Origin: Thiobacillus sp. UBA2487
GTDB taxonomy: Bacteria > Pseudomonadota > Gammaproteobacteria > Burkholderiales > Sulfuriferulaceae
Reading direction: 5' to 3'
DNA length: 5,213 bases
Assembly (NCBI GenBank): GCA_002341815.1
Contig: DDOT01000102.1
Location: forward strand, 8,688-13,900
Below, in pieces: positions 1-5,213 of this stretch. The notes below the pieces were generated by a model. The model ran no database searches. It saw only the letters and a program-made list of their open reading frames with translations, and was not told where the DNA came from. Every line of letters begins with the position of its first letter. Within the stretch, counting starts at the first letter, position 1. The translations under genes and the position numbers were made by a program.

Positions 1-1
1 C

Positions 2-490
2 CTTAAAGAAGAAATTCTGAAAGATAAAGAAATTATTTGGCAATGTGTGTCATGTAATCGTTGCACGAATATTTGCCCTAAGGATGTGCGTCCTGAAGGG
101 GTGATGAAGGCGCTGGCTCACTGGATAGAAGCCGAAGGAATGGGCGAAAAATCACGCTCAACCGTATTCGACGAGGAATTTACGCGCCAATGTCTGGCCC
201 GTGGACGTATTGAAGATTCTGAAGTGATGACCAATTTCTTCAAGAACACGCACCAGGATATCAAAGAAATGGCGCTGAATGGCTGGCTGGGTATCTTTGT
301 GGCGCGCATGAACAAGTGGACAGAGTTGCAAAAAGGCAATGTGTTCAAGTTTTTGGCACGCACCCCGATCATGCATTCGTTGCACATGGGGCTGGCTATG
401 TTCTTCAAGCCAAAGACCAAATCTTGGGGTCGCACCGGTGAAGTGCTGAGCCAGTATGTTAAAGAACAAAAGGAGTTGGCTCATGGCTAA
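2..490 (+). CDS. shdrC2: HdrC-like iron-sulfur subunit of the sHdr complex (5' truncated by window edge)
   Basis: The reading frame is open from base 2, so the gene starts upstream of the window and 162 C-terminal residues are visible. A GTG at position 47 lies inside the cysteine motif and is not a plausible start. The visible part opens with a ferredoxin-type motif, C15-x2-C18-x2-C21-x3-C25-P, the usual second [4Fe-4S] ligand set of HdrC proteins; the first set would lie upstream. The remaining ~135 residues have no further cysteines, as expected for the helical tail of this subunit. HdrC is a small cytoplasmic electron-transfer subunit that pairs with HdrB. The next gene is hdrB, overlapping by 8 bases, so the two are probably translationally coupled. 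The family call is firm. The '2' paralogue label rests only on position: in sHdr loci the order is usually C1-B1-A-hyp-C2-B2 and accessory genes follow B2, as they do here. Confidence 0.88.
   Translation, partial: LKEEILKDKEIIWQCVSCNRCTNICPKDVRPEGVMKALAHWIEAEGMGEKSRSTVFDEEFTRQCLARGRIEDSEVMTNFFKNTHQDIKEMALNGWLGIFVARMNKWTELQKGNVFKFLARTPIMHSLHMGLAMFFKPKTKSWGRTGEVLSQYVKEQKELAHG
470..475 (+). promoter_or_regulatory. Shine-Dalgarno site setting the hdrB start
   Basis: AAGGAG lies 7 nt before the ATG at 483 and inside the end of hdrC. It supports the 483 start over the in-frame ATG at 456, which would add nine residues not typical of the family N-terminus (HdrB begins close to a YYPGC motif). Confidence 0.85.
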
Positions 491-1394
491 AGTGGCTTAT
501 TACCCGGGTTGCGCGCTGGAAGGTTCCGGTGGCCCCTATGATCGTTCGACCCGCGCGCTGGTTAAAAGCCTGGGTCTTGAAATGGATACCGTCAGCGACT
601 GGAACTGCTGCGGCGCGATGGAGGTCAAGAATATCCATCCGATGCTGCAAACCTATATGTCCGCACGTGTAATGGCGATTGCCAGCGAACAAATGGGCTA
701 CGATACCGTCATGGCACCGTGCAATGGCTGCTATCATAATCTGAAAAAAGCAGAGTACGAATTGGCAACCAGTAAAGAAACCCTGGTTACCTTGCAAGGT
801 CTCGCCAAGAAATCTGAAGATCCGGTCTATAAAGGTGATGTGCGCACCGTGCATCTTCTTGAGTGGCTGATGGAAGATATCGGTGTGGATGGTATCAAGC
901 AAAAAATCAGCAAAAGCTTGAACGGCATCAAAGTCGCGAACTACTATGGCTGTATGTATACCCGTCCTCGCCAAATCTTCCCCGAAAAAGACCAAGGGCC
1001 AGGTAGCGAATCCAGCTATAAACCACATTTCATGGATGATCTGCTGGGTGCTGCAGGTGCGGTCAACGTGGACTTTCCATTGAAAACGGCTTGTTGCGGT
1101 GGTGCTCACACACTGTCCGATGCGGATACGTCAACCCAGTTGGTGCTGAACATTCTGCAAGCTGCCGAAGACGCCGGTGCGGAAGTGATTGCAACCGAGT
1201 GCCCAACCTGCCACTCCGGGCTGGAAATGCACCAAGTGCGAGCCGAAACCGAGTTTGGTATTAAAACCAGTGTGAAGATTTTATACTTCACACAATTACT
1301 GGGTTTGGCCATGGGGCTGTCTGCCCGTAAGTTGGGTGTGCATGAAAATGTGAGCGATTCTCTGGATTTCTTGCATGATAAGGGCGTGGTCTAA
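483..1394 (+). CDS. shdrB2: HdrB-like subunit of the sHdr complex, two CCG domains
   Basis: This is a 303-residue protein, a usual length for HdrB. It has two cysteine-rich CCG domains, each with a full ligand set: C10, C42-C43, C80-x2-C83 in the first, and C157, C204-C205, C240-x2-C243 in the second. Spacings in the first repeat (31 and 36 residues) match the classical CCG pattern; the second is looser (46 and 34). In methanogen HdrB such motifs hold non-cubane [4Fe-4S] clusters that handle disulfides; in sulfur oxidizers the homologue is part of the cytoplasmic sHdr complex that oxidizes protein-bound sulfane sulfur towards sulfite. No signal peptide or membrane segment is apparent. The start at 483 is supported by an AAGGAG site and by the YYPGC N-terminus. 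It is coupled to the upstream hdrC. Assignment as the second HdrB copy is by gene order, since LbpA and DsrE genes follow directly. Confidence 0.9.
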   Translation: MAKVAYYPGCALEGSGGPYDRSTRALVKSLGLEMDTVSDWNCCGAMEVKNIHPMLQTYMSARVMAIASEQMGYDTVMAPCNGCYHNLKKAEYELATSKETLVTLQGLAKKSEDPVYKGDVRTVHLLEWLMEDIGVDGIKQKISKSLNGIKVANYYGCMYTRPRQIFPEKDQGPGSESSYKPHFMDDLLGAAGAVNVDFPLKTACCGGAHTLSDADTSTQLVLNILQAAEDAGAEVIATECPTCHSGLEMHQVRAETEFGIKTSVKILYFTQLLGLAMGLSARKLGVHENVSDSLDFLHDKGVV

Positions 1395-1415
1395 TCGGCT
1401 GGCCTACAACTTGAT

Positions 1416-1452
1416 CTGCGAAGTGGCTTGATGCGATCAGACCACTTTGCAG
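1416..1452 (+). other. Intercistronic hairpin between hdrB and lbpA
   Basis: Bases 1416-1426 pair with 1442-1452 over 11 positions with one G-T wobble (CTGCGAAGTGG against CCACTTTGCAG). After one C/A mismatch and a wobble, TGAT (1429-1432) pairs with ATCA (1436-1439) around a GCG loop, so nearly the whole 37 nt folds back. No T-run follows, so it is not a standard intrinsic terminator. It could be an mRNA stability or processing element or, as a DNA palindrome, a regulator site. The structure is seen directly; its role is inference. Confidence 0.6.
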
Positions 1453-1491
1453 GCGCGAGTCAGTTTCTCATGTAGAAATAGCGAGATACAC

Positions 1492-1938
1492 ATGGATTGC
1501 AATGGTTGCGAGTTTCGTTCCGAGCTCTATTACGATGATCAGTACCAAATTTGGGCCCGCAGAGAAGAAGATGGCACACTGACGATTGGTATGACCGATA
1601 TCTCTCAATCAATTGCCGGAAAGATATTGCATGTTCGTGTGCGCAGACCAGGTACGATCCGTCCGGTTGGTAAGCCTGTGGCGACTATCGAGAGTGGCAA
1701 ATGGGCAGGTCCTGTTCCAAATGTGTTTGATTGCATCATCGAGGAAGCGAATCTTAGCGTTCTCGAAGATCCCAATCTGCTAAACATTGAACCTTACGAA
1801 GCATGGATCGCACGGGTGCGTCCAAATGAAAGTGTCGAATCGGCACTGTCGGTCATGATTACCGGAGATGCAGCCCAACGCGGCTACTGCGAGCGAACCA
1901 AACGTGAAGATATCCATTGCGAGCGAGGGGCACGCTAA
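1492..1938 (+). CDS. lbpA1: Lipoate-binding protein LbpA, GcvH-like, first and divergent copy
   Basis: This 148-residue protein has the GcvH/LbpA biotinyl-lipoyl fold signature. The N-terminal stretch ELYY...IWARREEDGTLTIGMT (about 11-34) is followed by ESGKWAGP, where K70 is the expected lipoylation site; the Gly-Lys-Trp context is typical of sHdr-linked LbpA rather than of glycine-cleavage GcvH. The start at 1492 has only a weak upstream GCGAGA. It is preferred because the TTG at 1447 lies inside a strong hairpin and would add 15 unrelated residues. It differs clearly from the second copy downstream: after the lysine it lacks the PVTGEI segment, and it carries C3, C6, C81, C133 and C143 plus a charged C-terminal tail. 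Its stop overlaps the dsrE start (TAATG). LbpA carries the lipoyl group that works with the cytoplasmic sHdr complex. The divergence suggests a role distinct from the second copy, but this is inference. Confidence 0.87.
   Translation: MDCNGCEFRSELYYDDQYQIWARREEDGTLTIGMTDISQSIAGKILHVRVRRPGTIRPVGKPVATIESGKWAGPVPNVFDCIIEEANLSVLEDPNLLNIEPYEAWIARVRPNESVESALSVMITGDAAQRGYCERTKREDIHCERGAR
1921..1930 (+). promoter_or_regulatory. Purine-rich ribosome binding site for dsrE
   Basis: GAGCGAGGGG sits inside the end of lbpA1, about 7 nt before the ATG at 1938. It favours this ATG over the in-frame TTG at 1917 and fits translation coupled to lbpA1. Confidence 0.55.
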
Positions 1939-2333
1939 TGCGTGATGACCTCTACCTTGATAACGAAGAAAAATCGGTAGTGATTGTGATGACCAGTGGT
2001 CCGTCAACCGCTCACCGATGTGCAACGCCGTTCTACATCAGTGCGATATTGGCTTCAATGGATGCCGATGTCAGTATTTTTCTCACCATGGAAGCCGTCA
2101 AACTGGGTAAGCGTGGCGTGGCTGCCAATCTGTCTGCGATGGACGGTGGAAAAACCATCATTGAATTCATGCGCGATGCAAAAGCAGCAGGGGTTAAACT
2201 GTACCTGTGCCGACCGGCCATGCCCGGCTACGGCCTTGATGAAGCAGACATTATCGAAGAAGTAGACGAGATCGCTAATGCGAGTAAAATGGCAGACTTG
2301 GTGCTGGCCTCAGACAAGTCAATGTATTTCTGA
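1938..2333 (+). CDS. dsrE: DsrE-family sulfur carrier/transferase
   Basis: This is a 131-residue soluble protein with the DsrE/F-like alpha/beta pattern: a beta strand SVVIVMTSGP (about 13-22), a helix, a second strand VSIFLTMEAVKLG (45-57), the strand VKLYLC ending in C91, and a closing ADLVLASD strand near the C-terminus. C91 in YLCRPAM is in the position of the sulfur-binding cysteine of DsrE-type proteins. C28, in TAHRCATPFY, is the only other cysteine. DsrE proteins of the DsrE3 subgroup are commonly encoded at sHdr loci and pass sulfane sulfur, often together with TusA and rhodanese. No tusA or rhodanese gene is in view. The gene is sandwiched between two lbpA genes and overlaps the first by one base (TAATG). 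The exact DsrE subclass cannot be fixed by eye. Confidence 0.85.
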   Translation: MRDDLYLDNEEKSVVIVMTSGPSTAHRCATPFYISAILASMDADVSIFLTMEAVKLGKRGVAANLSAMDGGKTIIEFMRDAKAAGVKLYLCRPAMPGYGLDEADIIEEVDEIANASKMADLVLASDKSMYF

Positions 2334-2337
2334 TGGC

Positions 2338-2364
2338 TGTATCACAGACATCAGTTTGTATCAC
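2338..2364 (+). repeat. 8-bp direct repeat TGTATCAC in the dsrE-lbpA2 gap
   Basis: TGTATCAC occurs at 2338-2345 and again at 2357-2364, 19 bases apart start to start. The gap is only 80 bases long, so this could be a regulator half-site pair, but an 8-mer repeat can also occur by chance. The copies are seen directly; the role is unknown. Confidence 0.35.
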
Positions 2365-2366
2365 CC

Positions 2367-2383
2367 CCAGCCCAAATGGCTGG
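2367..2383 (+). other. GC-rich hairpin followed by AT-rich stretch, upstream of lbpA2
   Basis: CCAGCC (2367-2372) and GGCTGG (2378-2383) form a 6-bp stem with a 5-nt loop. It is followed by TAATTTATTTTAATT, T-rich but broken by A. It could be a weak terminator or attenuator, or a 5' stabilizing stem that lets lbpA2 be expressed at a level different from the genes before it. Confidence 0.45.
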
Positions 2384-2399
2384 TAATTTATTTTAATTC

Positions 2400-2406
2400 A
2401 AGGAGA
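2400..2406 (+). promoter_or_regulatory. Strong ribosome binding site for lbpA2
   Basis: AAGGAGA lies 7 nt before the ATG at 2414. It is the best Shine-Dalgarno match in the window together with that of hdrB. This suggests efficient, independent translation of lbpA2, in contrast to the weak site before lbpA1. Confidence 0.8.
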
Positions 2407-2413
2407 AACGAGC

Positions 2414-2851
2414 ATGGCAACAGTACGTGGTTGCAACCTACCAGACGACCTCTACTACAACGTCGACAATAACGTTTGGGCACGCCGTGAGGCAGATGGC
2501 ACATTGACCATTGGCATGACCGCCTACGCCTGCTCGCTGGCAGGTGAAATTGTGTCTTATACCCCCAAGAAAGCCGGCAAAGAAATCGAGCAAAACAAGT
2601 CGGTTTGCACCGTTGAATCCGGTAAATGGGTTGGTCCTGTCAAGGCGCCCGTCACCGGTGAAATCATTGCAATCAATCCGGATGTGGCTGCCAAGCCAGG
2701 CACCATCAACGCTGATTCATACGGTAGTGGCTGGTTGGTCAAAATGAAACCGACCAACTGGGATGCCGACTCAAGCGCTTTGGTTACCGGCGCTGCAGTG
2801 GCAACCAAGTTTGATGCCAAGATGGGTGCTGACGGTTTCGCTGGCTGCTGA
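2414..2851 (+). CDS. lbpA2: Lipoate-binding protein LbpA, GcvH-like, second copy
   Basis: This 145-residue protein matches the typical sHdr LbpA form: an N-terminal VRGCNLPDDLYY segment, then VWARREADGTLTIGMT (about 21-36), then VESGKWVGP with K71 as the predicted lipoylated residue, then PVTGEI and the C-terminal strand SGWLVKMKP. The protein keeps the GcvH-type lipoyl domain fold but lies with sHdr genes, and no glycine-cleavage gene (gcvP, gcvT) is in view. It shares many positions with the first LbpA, notably the WARRE-DGTLTIGMT block and the ESGKW site, but retains the segments the first copy has lost. Cysteines are C7 (aligned with C6 of the first copy), C40, C65 and C145, the last residue. 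The start is fixed by AAGGAGA. It serves as a lipoyl-carrying partner of the sHdr complex and as substrate of the ligase and radical SAM enzymes encoded downstream. Confidence 0.93.
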   Translation: MATVRGCNLPDDLYYNVDNNVWARREADGTLTIGMTAYACSLAGEIVSYTPKKAGKEIEQNKSVCTVESGKWVGPVKAPVTGEIIAINPDVAAKPGTINADSYGSGWLVKMKPTNWDADSSALVTGAAVATKFDAKMGADGFAGC

Positions 2852-2870
2852 TAGCGCACGCAGAACGTCA

Positions 2871-2890
2871 TCTTGCCCGTCAGGGCGAGA
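2871..2890 (+). other. Hairpin 1 between lbpA2 and the radical SAM gene
   Basis: TCTTGCCC (2871-2878) pairs with GGGCGAGA (2883-2890) as an 8-bp stem with one wobble and a GTCA loop, starting 20 nt after the lbpA2 stop. There is no T-run directly after it. It may protect the 3' end of the lbpA2 message. Confidence 0.5.
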
Positions 2891-2891
2891 C

Positions 2892-2945
2892 CAACGGGGG
2901 GGATCGATAGTGGCCAGTGTCACCGTTGATCACCCCTGTTGTTTT
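2892..2945 (+). terminator. Probable intrinsic terminator or attenuator after lbpA2
   Basis: CAACGGGGG (2892-2900) pairs with CCCCTGTTG (2933-2941) over nine positions with one G-T wobble. After a single G/A mismatch the pairing continues with GATC (2902-2905) against GATC (2928-2931), then weaker pairs inward. TTTT (2942-2945) follows at once, and TGTTG before it is also T-rich. The stem is longer than a classical terminator and the T-run is short, so partial readthrough into the lipoate assembly genes is likely. Confidence 0.45.
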
Positions 2946-3014
2946 AACAGAATGAGTAACCCTGCTTAAACCGTGGTTAGTGTGGTGGCGCAGGAGACAA
3001 CGACAGGTTCAGAT

Positions 3015-4178
3015 ATGATGGACTGGATTTCGGTAACAGAACAAGTTGAACCGCTAGAGGGCGTGCTGCTGGATAGCGCACTGGTATCCGATATGCAACA
3101 GCGTTACGAAGCGCTGTCAGGTAATCGGGTGGGCAAGGTGAATTTTTATACACCAACCTTCAAGGCGTACGCCACCTCGGAAATTGCGGGCTGCGGCAAA
3201 AGTGCATGGCCGGCCGTGTCGATTACCGGCGGCGATTGCAAGCTGCAATGCGATCATTGCAAGGCCAAAATTCTGGAACCCATGCTCCCCGCGCGTACCC
3301 CTGAAGACCTGTGGAAGCTGGTGAACGAGCAAATTGCCGGTGGGGCGCAAGGTATGCTGATTACCGGCGGCTCCAACTACCGCAATGAGGTTGAATATAA
3401 CGCGTTTTATCCGACAATACGTCGCATTAAAGACCAGTTTCCGGCATTTAAAATTGCCATGCACACCGCGCTGGTTGACATGGATATTGCCCGGCGCATG
3501 GAAGACAGCGGGATTGATGCCGCGATGATGGATGTGATCGGTGCACAAGATACCATCAGTCAGGTCTATCATCTGCGCCGCACAGTGGATGATTTTGAAA
3601 AAACCCTGGAATATCTGGTATCGACATCGTTGAAAGTGGTGCCGCACATCGTCATCGGGTTGCATTATGGTGAATTGCTGGGCGAGTGGAACGCGCTGGA
3701 AATGATCAAGCGCCATGTGCCGCAAGCCGTGGTGTTGGTGGTGGTGATGCCGTTCTATGCGCCAGAGCACCGGCCGTTTGTCACGCCTGATAGTGGAGAG
3801 GTGGGACGTTTCTTTATGGATGCACGTGCCGCGTTACCCGATATTCCGTTACTGCTGGGTTGCGCCCGCCCGCCCGGTCGCGTCAAGGCCGAAATTGACA
3901 GCTATGCTGTGATGGCTGGCTTAAATGGATTGGCCCATCCGAGCGATGGCATGGTTGAGTTGGCAGCCCGCTTGCAACGCGATGTGCGGGTTACGCCGGC
4001 GTGCTGTTCGATTGCCATTGGCGATGAAGTCATGGCGATTGAAACAGAAGATGCAGGATTGCAGATCGATATCGAGCAGATCATTGCACAAGAGCGTGCG
4101 CGCAAGTCCCCGGTCGGCGCATTGGGGGGTATTCGCATTGTCACGGATAGTCAACCAACGGGTGGATGTTGCGGCTGA
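3015..4178 (+). CDS. lipS1: Radical SAM lipoyl synthase of the two-component LipS1/LipS2 type
   Basis: This is a 387-residue protein from the ATG at 3015, which has a weak ACAGG 7 nt upstream; the GTG at 2973 and ATG at 3018 are alternatives. The radical SAM motif is C75-x3-C79-x2-C82, followed by the glycine motif ITGGS (about 116-120), and the region resembles biotin-synthase-related proteins (ISVTG..C.L.C.HC style). In sHdr organisms two such proteins, LipS1 and LipS2, each insert one sulfur into the octanoyl chain bound to LbpA, replacing LipA. Only one of the pair is in this window. I call it LipS1 from its type and position; LipS2 is not excluded. Other cysteines that could ligate an auxiliary cluster are C60, C283 (GCARPPGR), C330-C331 and C385-C386 in a GGCCG tail. 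The stop overlaps the next start (TGATG). The radical SAM lipoyl-synthase role is likely; the exact paralogue is less sure. Confidence 0.8.
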   Translation: MMDWISVTEQVEPLEGVLLDSALVSDMQQRYEALSGNRVGKVNFYTPTFKAYATSEIAGCGKSAWPAVSITGGDCKLQCDHCKAKILEPMLPARTPEDLWKLVNEQIAGGAQGMLITGGSNYRNEVEYNAFYPTIRRIKDQFPAFKIAMHTALVDMDIARRMEDSGIDAAMMDVIGAQDTISQVYHLRRTVDDFEKTLEYLVSTSLKVVPHIVIGLHYGELLGEWNALEMIKRHVPQAVVLVVVMPFYAPEHRPFVTPDSGEVGRFFMDARAALPDIPLLLGCARPPGRVKAEIDSYAVMAGLNGLAHPSDGMVELAARLQRDVRVTPACCSIAIGDEVMAIETEDAGLQIDIEQIIAQERARKSPVGALGGIRIVTDSQPTGGCCG

Positions 4179-5213
4179 TGCAAGCGGGTAACGACACAAC
4201 TGTTTGGCGAGTGCTGGATACCGGCACCCGCCGCGCAGCCGAAAATATAGCGCTGAATCGCGCCCTGCTGGAAGGGCGTCAGCAAGGCATCACACCAAAC
4301 ACCTTGCGGTTTCTGGCATTTGAGCCGTCAGCCTTGCTTGGCTATCATCAAAGCGCCGAGCAAGAATTGAACATCGAACGTTGTCAGGCGTTGGGTGTTG
4401 AGATACAGCGTCGCATAACCGGTGGCGGCGCGATATACATGGACCAGGGGCAATTGGGCTGGGAGCTGTATCTGGACAAGCAGGCAGCGGGCAGTGCCGA
4501 TATGTCGGGTGTTGCCAGACAGATATGCGAAGCGGCAGCCCGTGGGCTGCAAACCTTGGGTGTGCAGGCCAGTTACCGTCCGCGCAATGACATTGAGGTA
4601 GATGGACGCAAAATATCCGGTACAGGCGGGGCATTTGATGGCGATGCCCTGATGTATCAGGGAACGCTGCTGATTGAGTTTGATGTCGAACGCATGCTGG
4701 CAGTGCTGAATATTCCGGCCGGCAAGCTGACCGACAAAGCCGTTCAATCGGCACGTGAGCGGGTAACCAGTTTGGCAGCCGTGATGCCACAGGTGCCTGG
4801 TCGCGCCGAGATCGTGGAAGCGCTTGGTCAGGCGTTGGCAGATGCATTTGGTGTGCGCATGCAGACCGGCAGCCTCAACGCACAGGAAATGGCGTTATAT
4901 GACGCTGCCCTGACCGAGATTGATCATGCCGACTGGATTGGCTTGATCCAAAAACCGGCCAGCGAGCGTCCGGTGGTAAGCGCTGAACAAAAATTTACCG
5001 GCGGTATGCTCAAGGTAAATCTGGCGTATGACGCGCAGCAACAGCGAATTCGTCAGGCATGGTTTAGCGGCGATGTGTTCATCAGTCCATCGCGCACCTT
5101 GGTGGATCTGGAAAGCACGTTGCGTGATGTGTTGGTCAGCGACATGCCGCAGGTGATCGACCATTTTTTTGCCCAACGGTCGGTGGATATGTTGGGCTTG
5201 CTGCCGACAGATA
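4178..5213 (+). CDS. slpl(AB): Lipoate-protein ligase sLpl(AB), LplA plus LplB-type domains (3' truncated by window edge)
   Basis: The frame is open from the ATG at 4178 to the window end, giving 345 residues with no stop reached. The N-terminal catalytic domain has the ligase signatures RRITGGGA (78-85) for the substrate/nucleotide pocket and GRKISGTGG (143-151), where K145 matches the catalytic lysine region of LplA; QGTLL (161-165) follows. From about residue 265 the FTGGMLKVNL and SGDVF segments match the accessory LplB-type domain, here fused at the C-terminus, and the protein is probably within a few tens of residues of its end. The enzyme activates octanoate or lipoate with ATP and transfers it to the lysine of LbpA in the cytoplasm; in this pathway the radical SAM partners then add sulfur. 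It overlaps the upstream gene by one base, so co-translation is expected. Its own ribosome site (GGTGGA, 11 nt upstream) is poor. Confidence 0.88.
   Translation, partial: MQAGNDTTVWRVLDTGTRRAAENIALNRALLEGRQQGITPNTLRFLAFEPSALLGYHQSAEQELNIERCQALGVEIQRRITGGGAIYMDQGQLGWELYLDKQAAGSADMSGVARQICEAAARGLQTLGVQASYRPRNDIEVDGRKISGTGGAFDGDALMYQGTLLIEFDVERMLAVLNIPAGKLTDKAVQSARERVTSLAAVMPQVPGRAEIVEALGQALADAFGVRMQTGSLNAQEMALYDAALTEIDHADWIGLIQKPASERPVVSAEQKFTGGMLKVNLAYDAQQQRIRQAWFSGDVFISPSRTLVDLESTLRDVLVSDMPQVIDHFFAQRSVDMLGLLPTD

Noticed and set aside
456..482. An upstream in-frame ATG at 456 that would extend HdrB by nine residues
   Set aside because: The AAGGAG at 470-475 is spaced correctly for the ATG at 483, and the family N-terminus begins near YYPGC; the extension lies deep in hdrC.
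459..1109. Long minus-strand open frame opposite hdrB (216 codons)
   Set aside because: It lies wholly opposite a clear HdrB gene with intact cysteine motifs. Its predicted protein shows no recognisable domain, so it is a shadow of codon bias.
1492..2851. Glycine cleavage H proteins (gcvH) as the identity of the two lipoyl-domain genes
   Set aside because: The lysine context is ESGKW rather than the usual GcvH type, the neighbours are hdr, dsrE and lipoate-assembly genes, and no gcvP or gcvT is present.
2952..2969. Five-codon mini-ORF (M-S-N-P-A-stop) just after the putative terminator, considered as a leader peptide
   Set aside because: No ribosome binding site of quality precedes it, it has no run of regulatory codons, and so short a frame arises easily by chance.
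2939..2970. Possible sigma70 promoter for lipS1 (TTGTTT with a TTAAA-like -10)
   Set aside because: The -10 match is poor at any normal spacing and the -35 lies within the hairpin/T tract, so I cannot support it.
3117..3770. Long minus-strand open frame opposite the radical SAM gene (217 codons)
   Set aside because: It is opposite a well-supported gene, and its His- and Gln-rich product looks like reverse-complement coding bias, with no family motif.
4290..4847. Minus-strand open frames opposite the ligase (185 and 139 codons)
   Set aside because: The plus-strand frame carries the ligase motifs RRITGGGA and GRKISG over the same stretch; the minus-strand products are low-complexity Pro/Arg-rich shadows.

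Overview
This window reads as the 3' part of a sulfur-oxidizing heterodisulfide reductase-like (sHdr) locus followed by its lipoate-binding proteins and a dedicated lipoate assembly system. All six genes are on the + strand. In order they are: the 3' end of an HdrC-type iron-sulfur subunit, an HdrB-type CCG-domain subunit, a lipoate-binding GcvH-like protein (LbpA), a DsrE-family sulfur-carrier protein, a second LbpA, a radical SAM lipoyl synthase of the LipS1/LipS2 type, and a lipoate-protein ligase of the sLpl(AB) type that runs off the right edge. No tRNA, rRNA, mobile element or CRISPR array was seen.

The gene content points to a chemolithotrophic or facultatively sulfur-oxidizing bacterium that uses the cytoplasmic sHdr pathway, most likely a proteobacterium. 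The coding sequence looks close to 50% GC by eye (not counted). I cannot name the genus. The window alone does not distinguish a beta- from a gammaproteobacterial host.

Region by region: 2-1394 holds the hdrC/hdrB pair, overlapping by 8 bases. Positions 1395-1491 form a gap containing a near-perfect 37-nt hairpin. Positions 1492-2333 hold lbpA and dsrE, joined by a TAATG overlap. Positions 2334-2413 form a gap with an 8-bp direct repeat, a small GC hairpin and an AT-rich stretch before a strong ribosome binding site. The second lbpA lies at 2414-2851. Positions 2852-3014 form a gap with two tandem hairpins, the second followed by a T-rich tract. Positions 3015-5213 hold the radical SAM gene and the ligase gene, joined by a TGATG overlap.

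How the genes fit together (family knowledge plus inference): sulfane sulfur is handed by DsrE/TusA-type carriers to the cytoplasmic sHdr complex, in which HdrB and HdrC carry iron-sulfur centres. Lipoyl groups on the LbpA proteins take part in the oxidation. sLpl(AB) attaches octanoate or lipoate to the conserved lysine of LbpA, and the paired radical SAM proteins LipS1 and LipS2 insert the two sulfurs. Only one of the two radical SAM partners is in view, so the other (and perhaps the FAD protein LipT) is expected just beyond 5213. The system is known in outline. What is less explained are the structured gaps between cistrons, the strong divergence of the first LbpA from the second, and several cysteines in the LbpA, DsrE and radical SAM proteins whose roles are not obvious.
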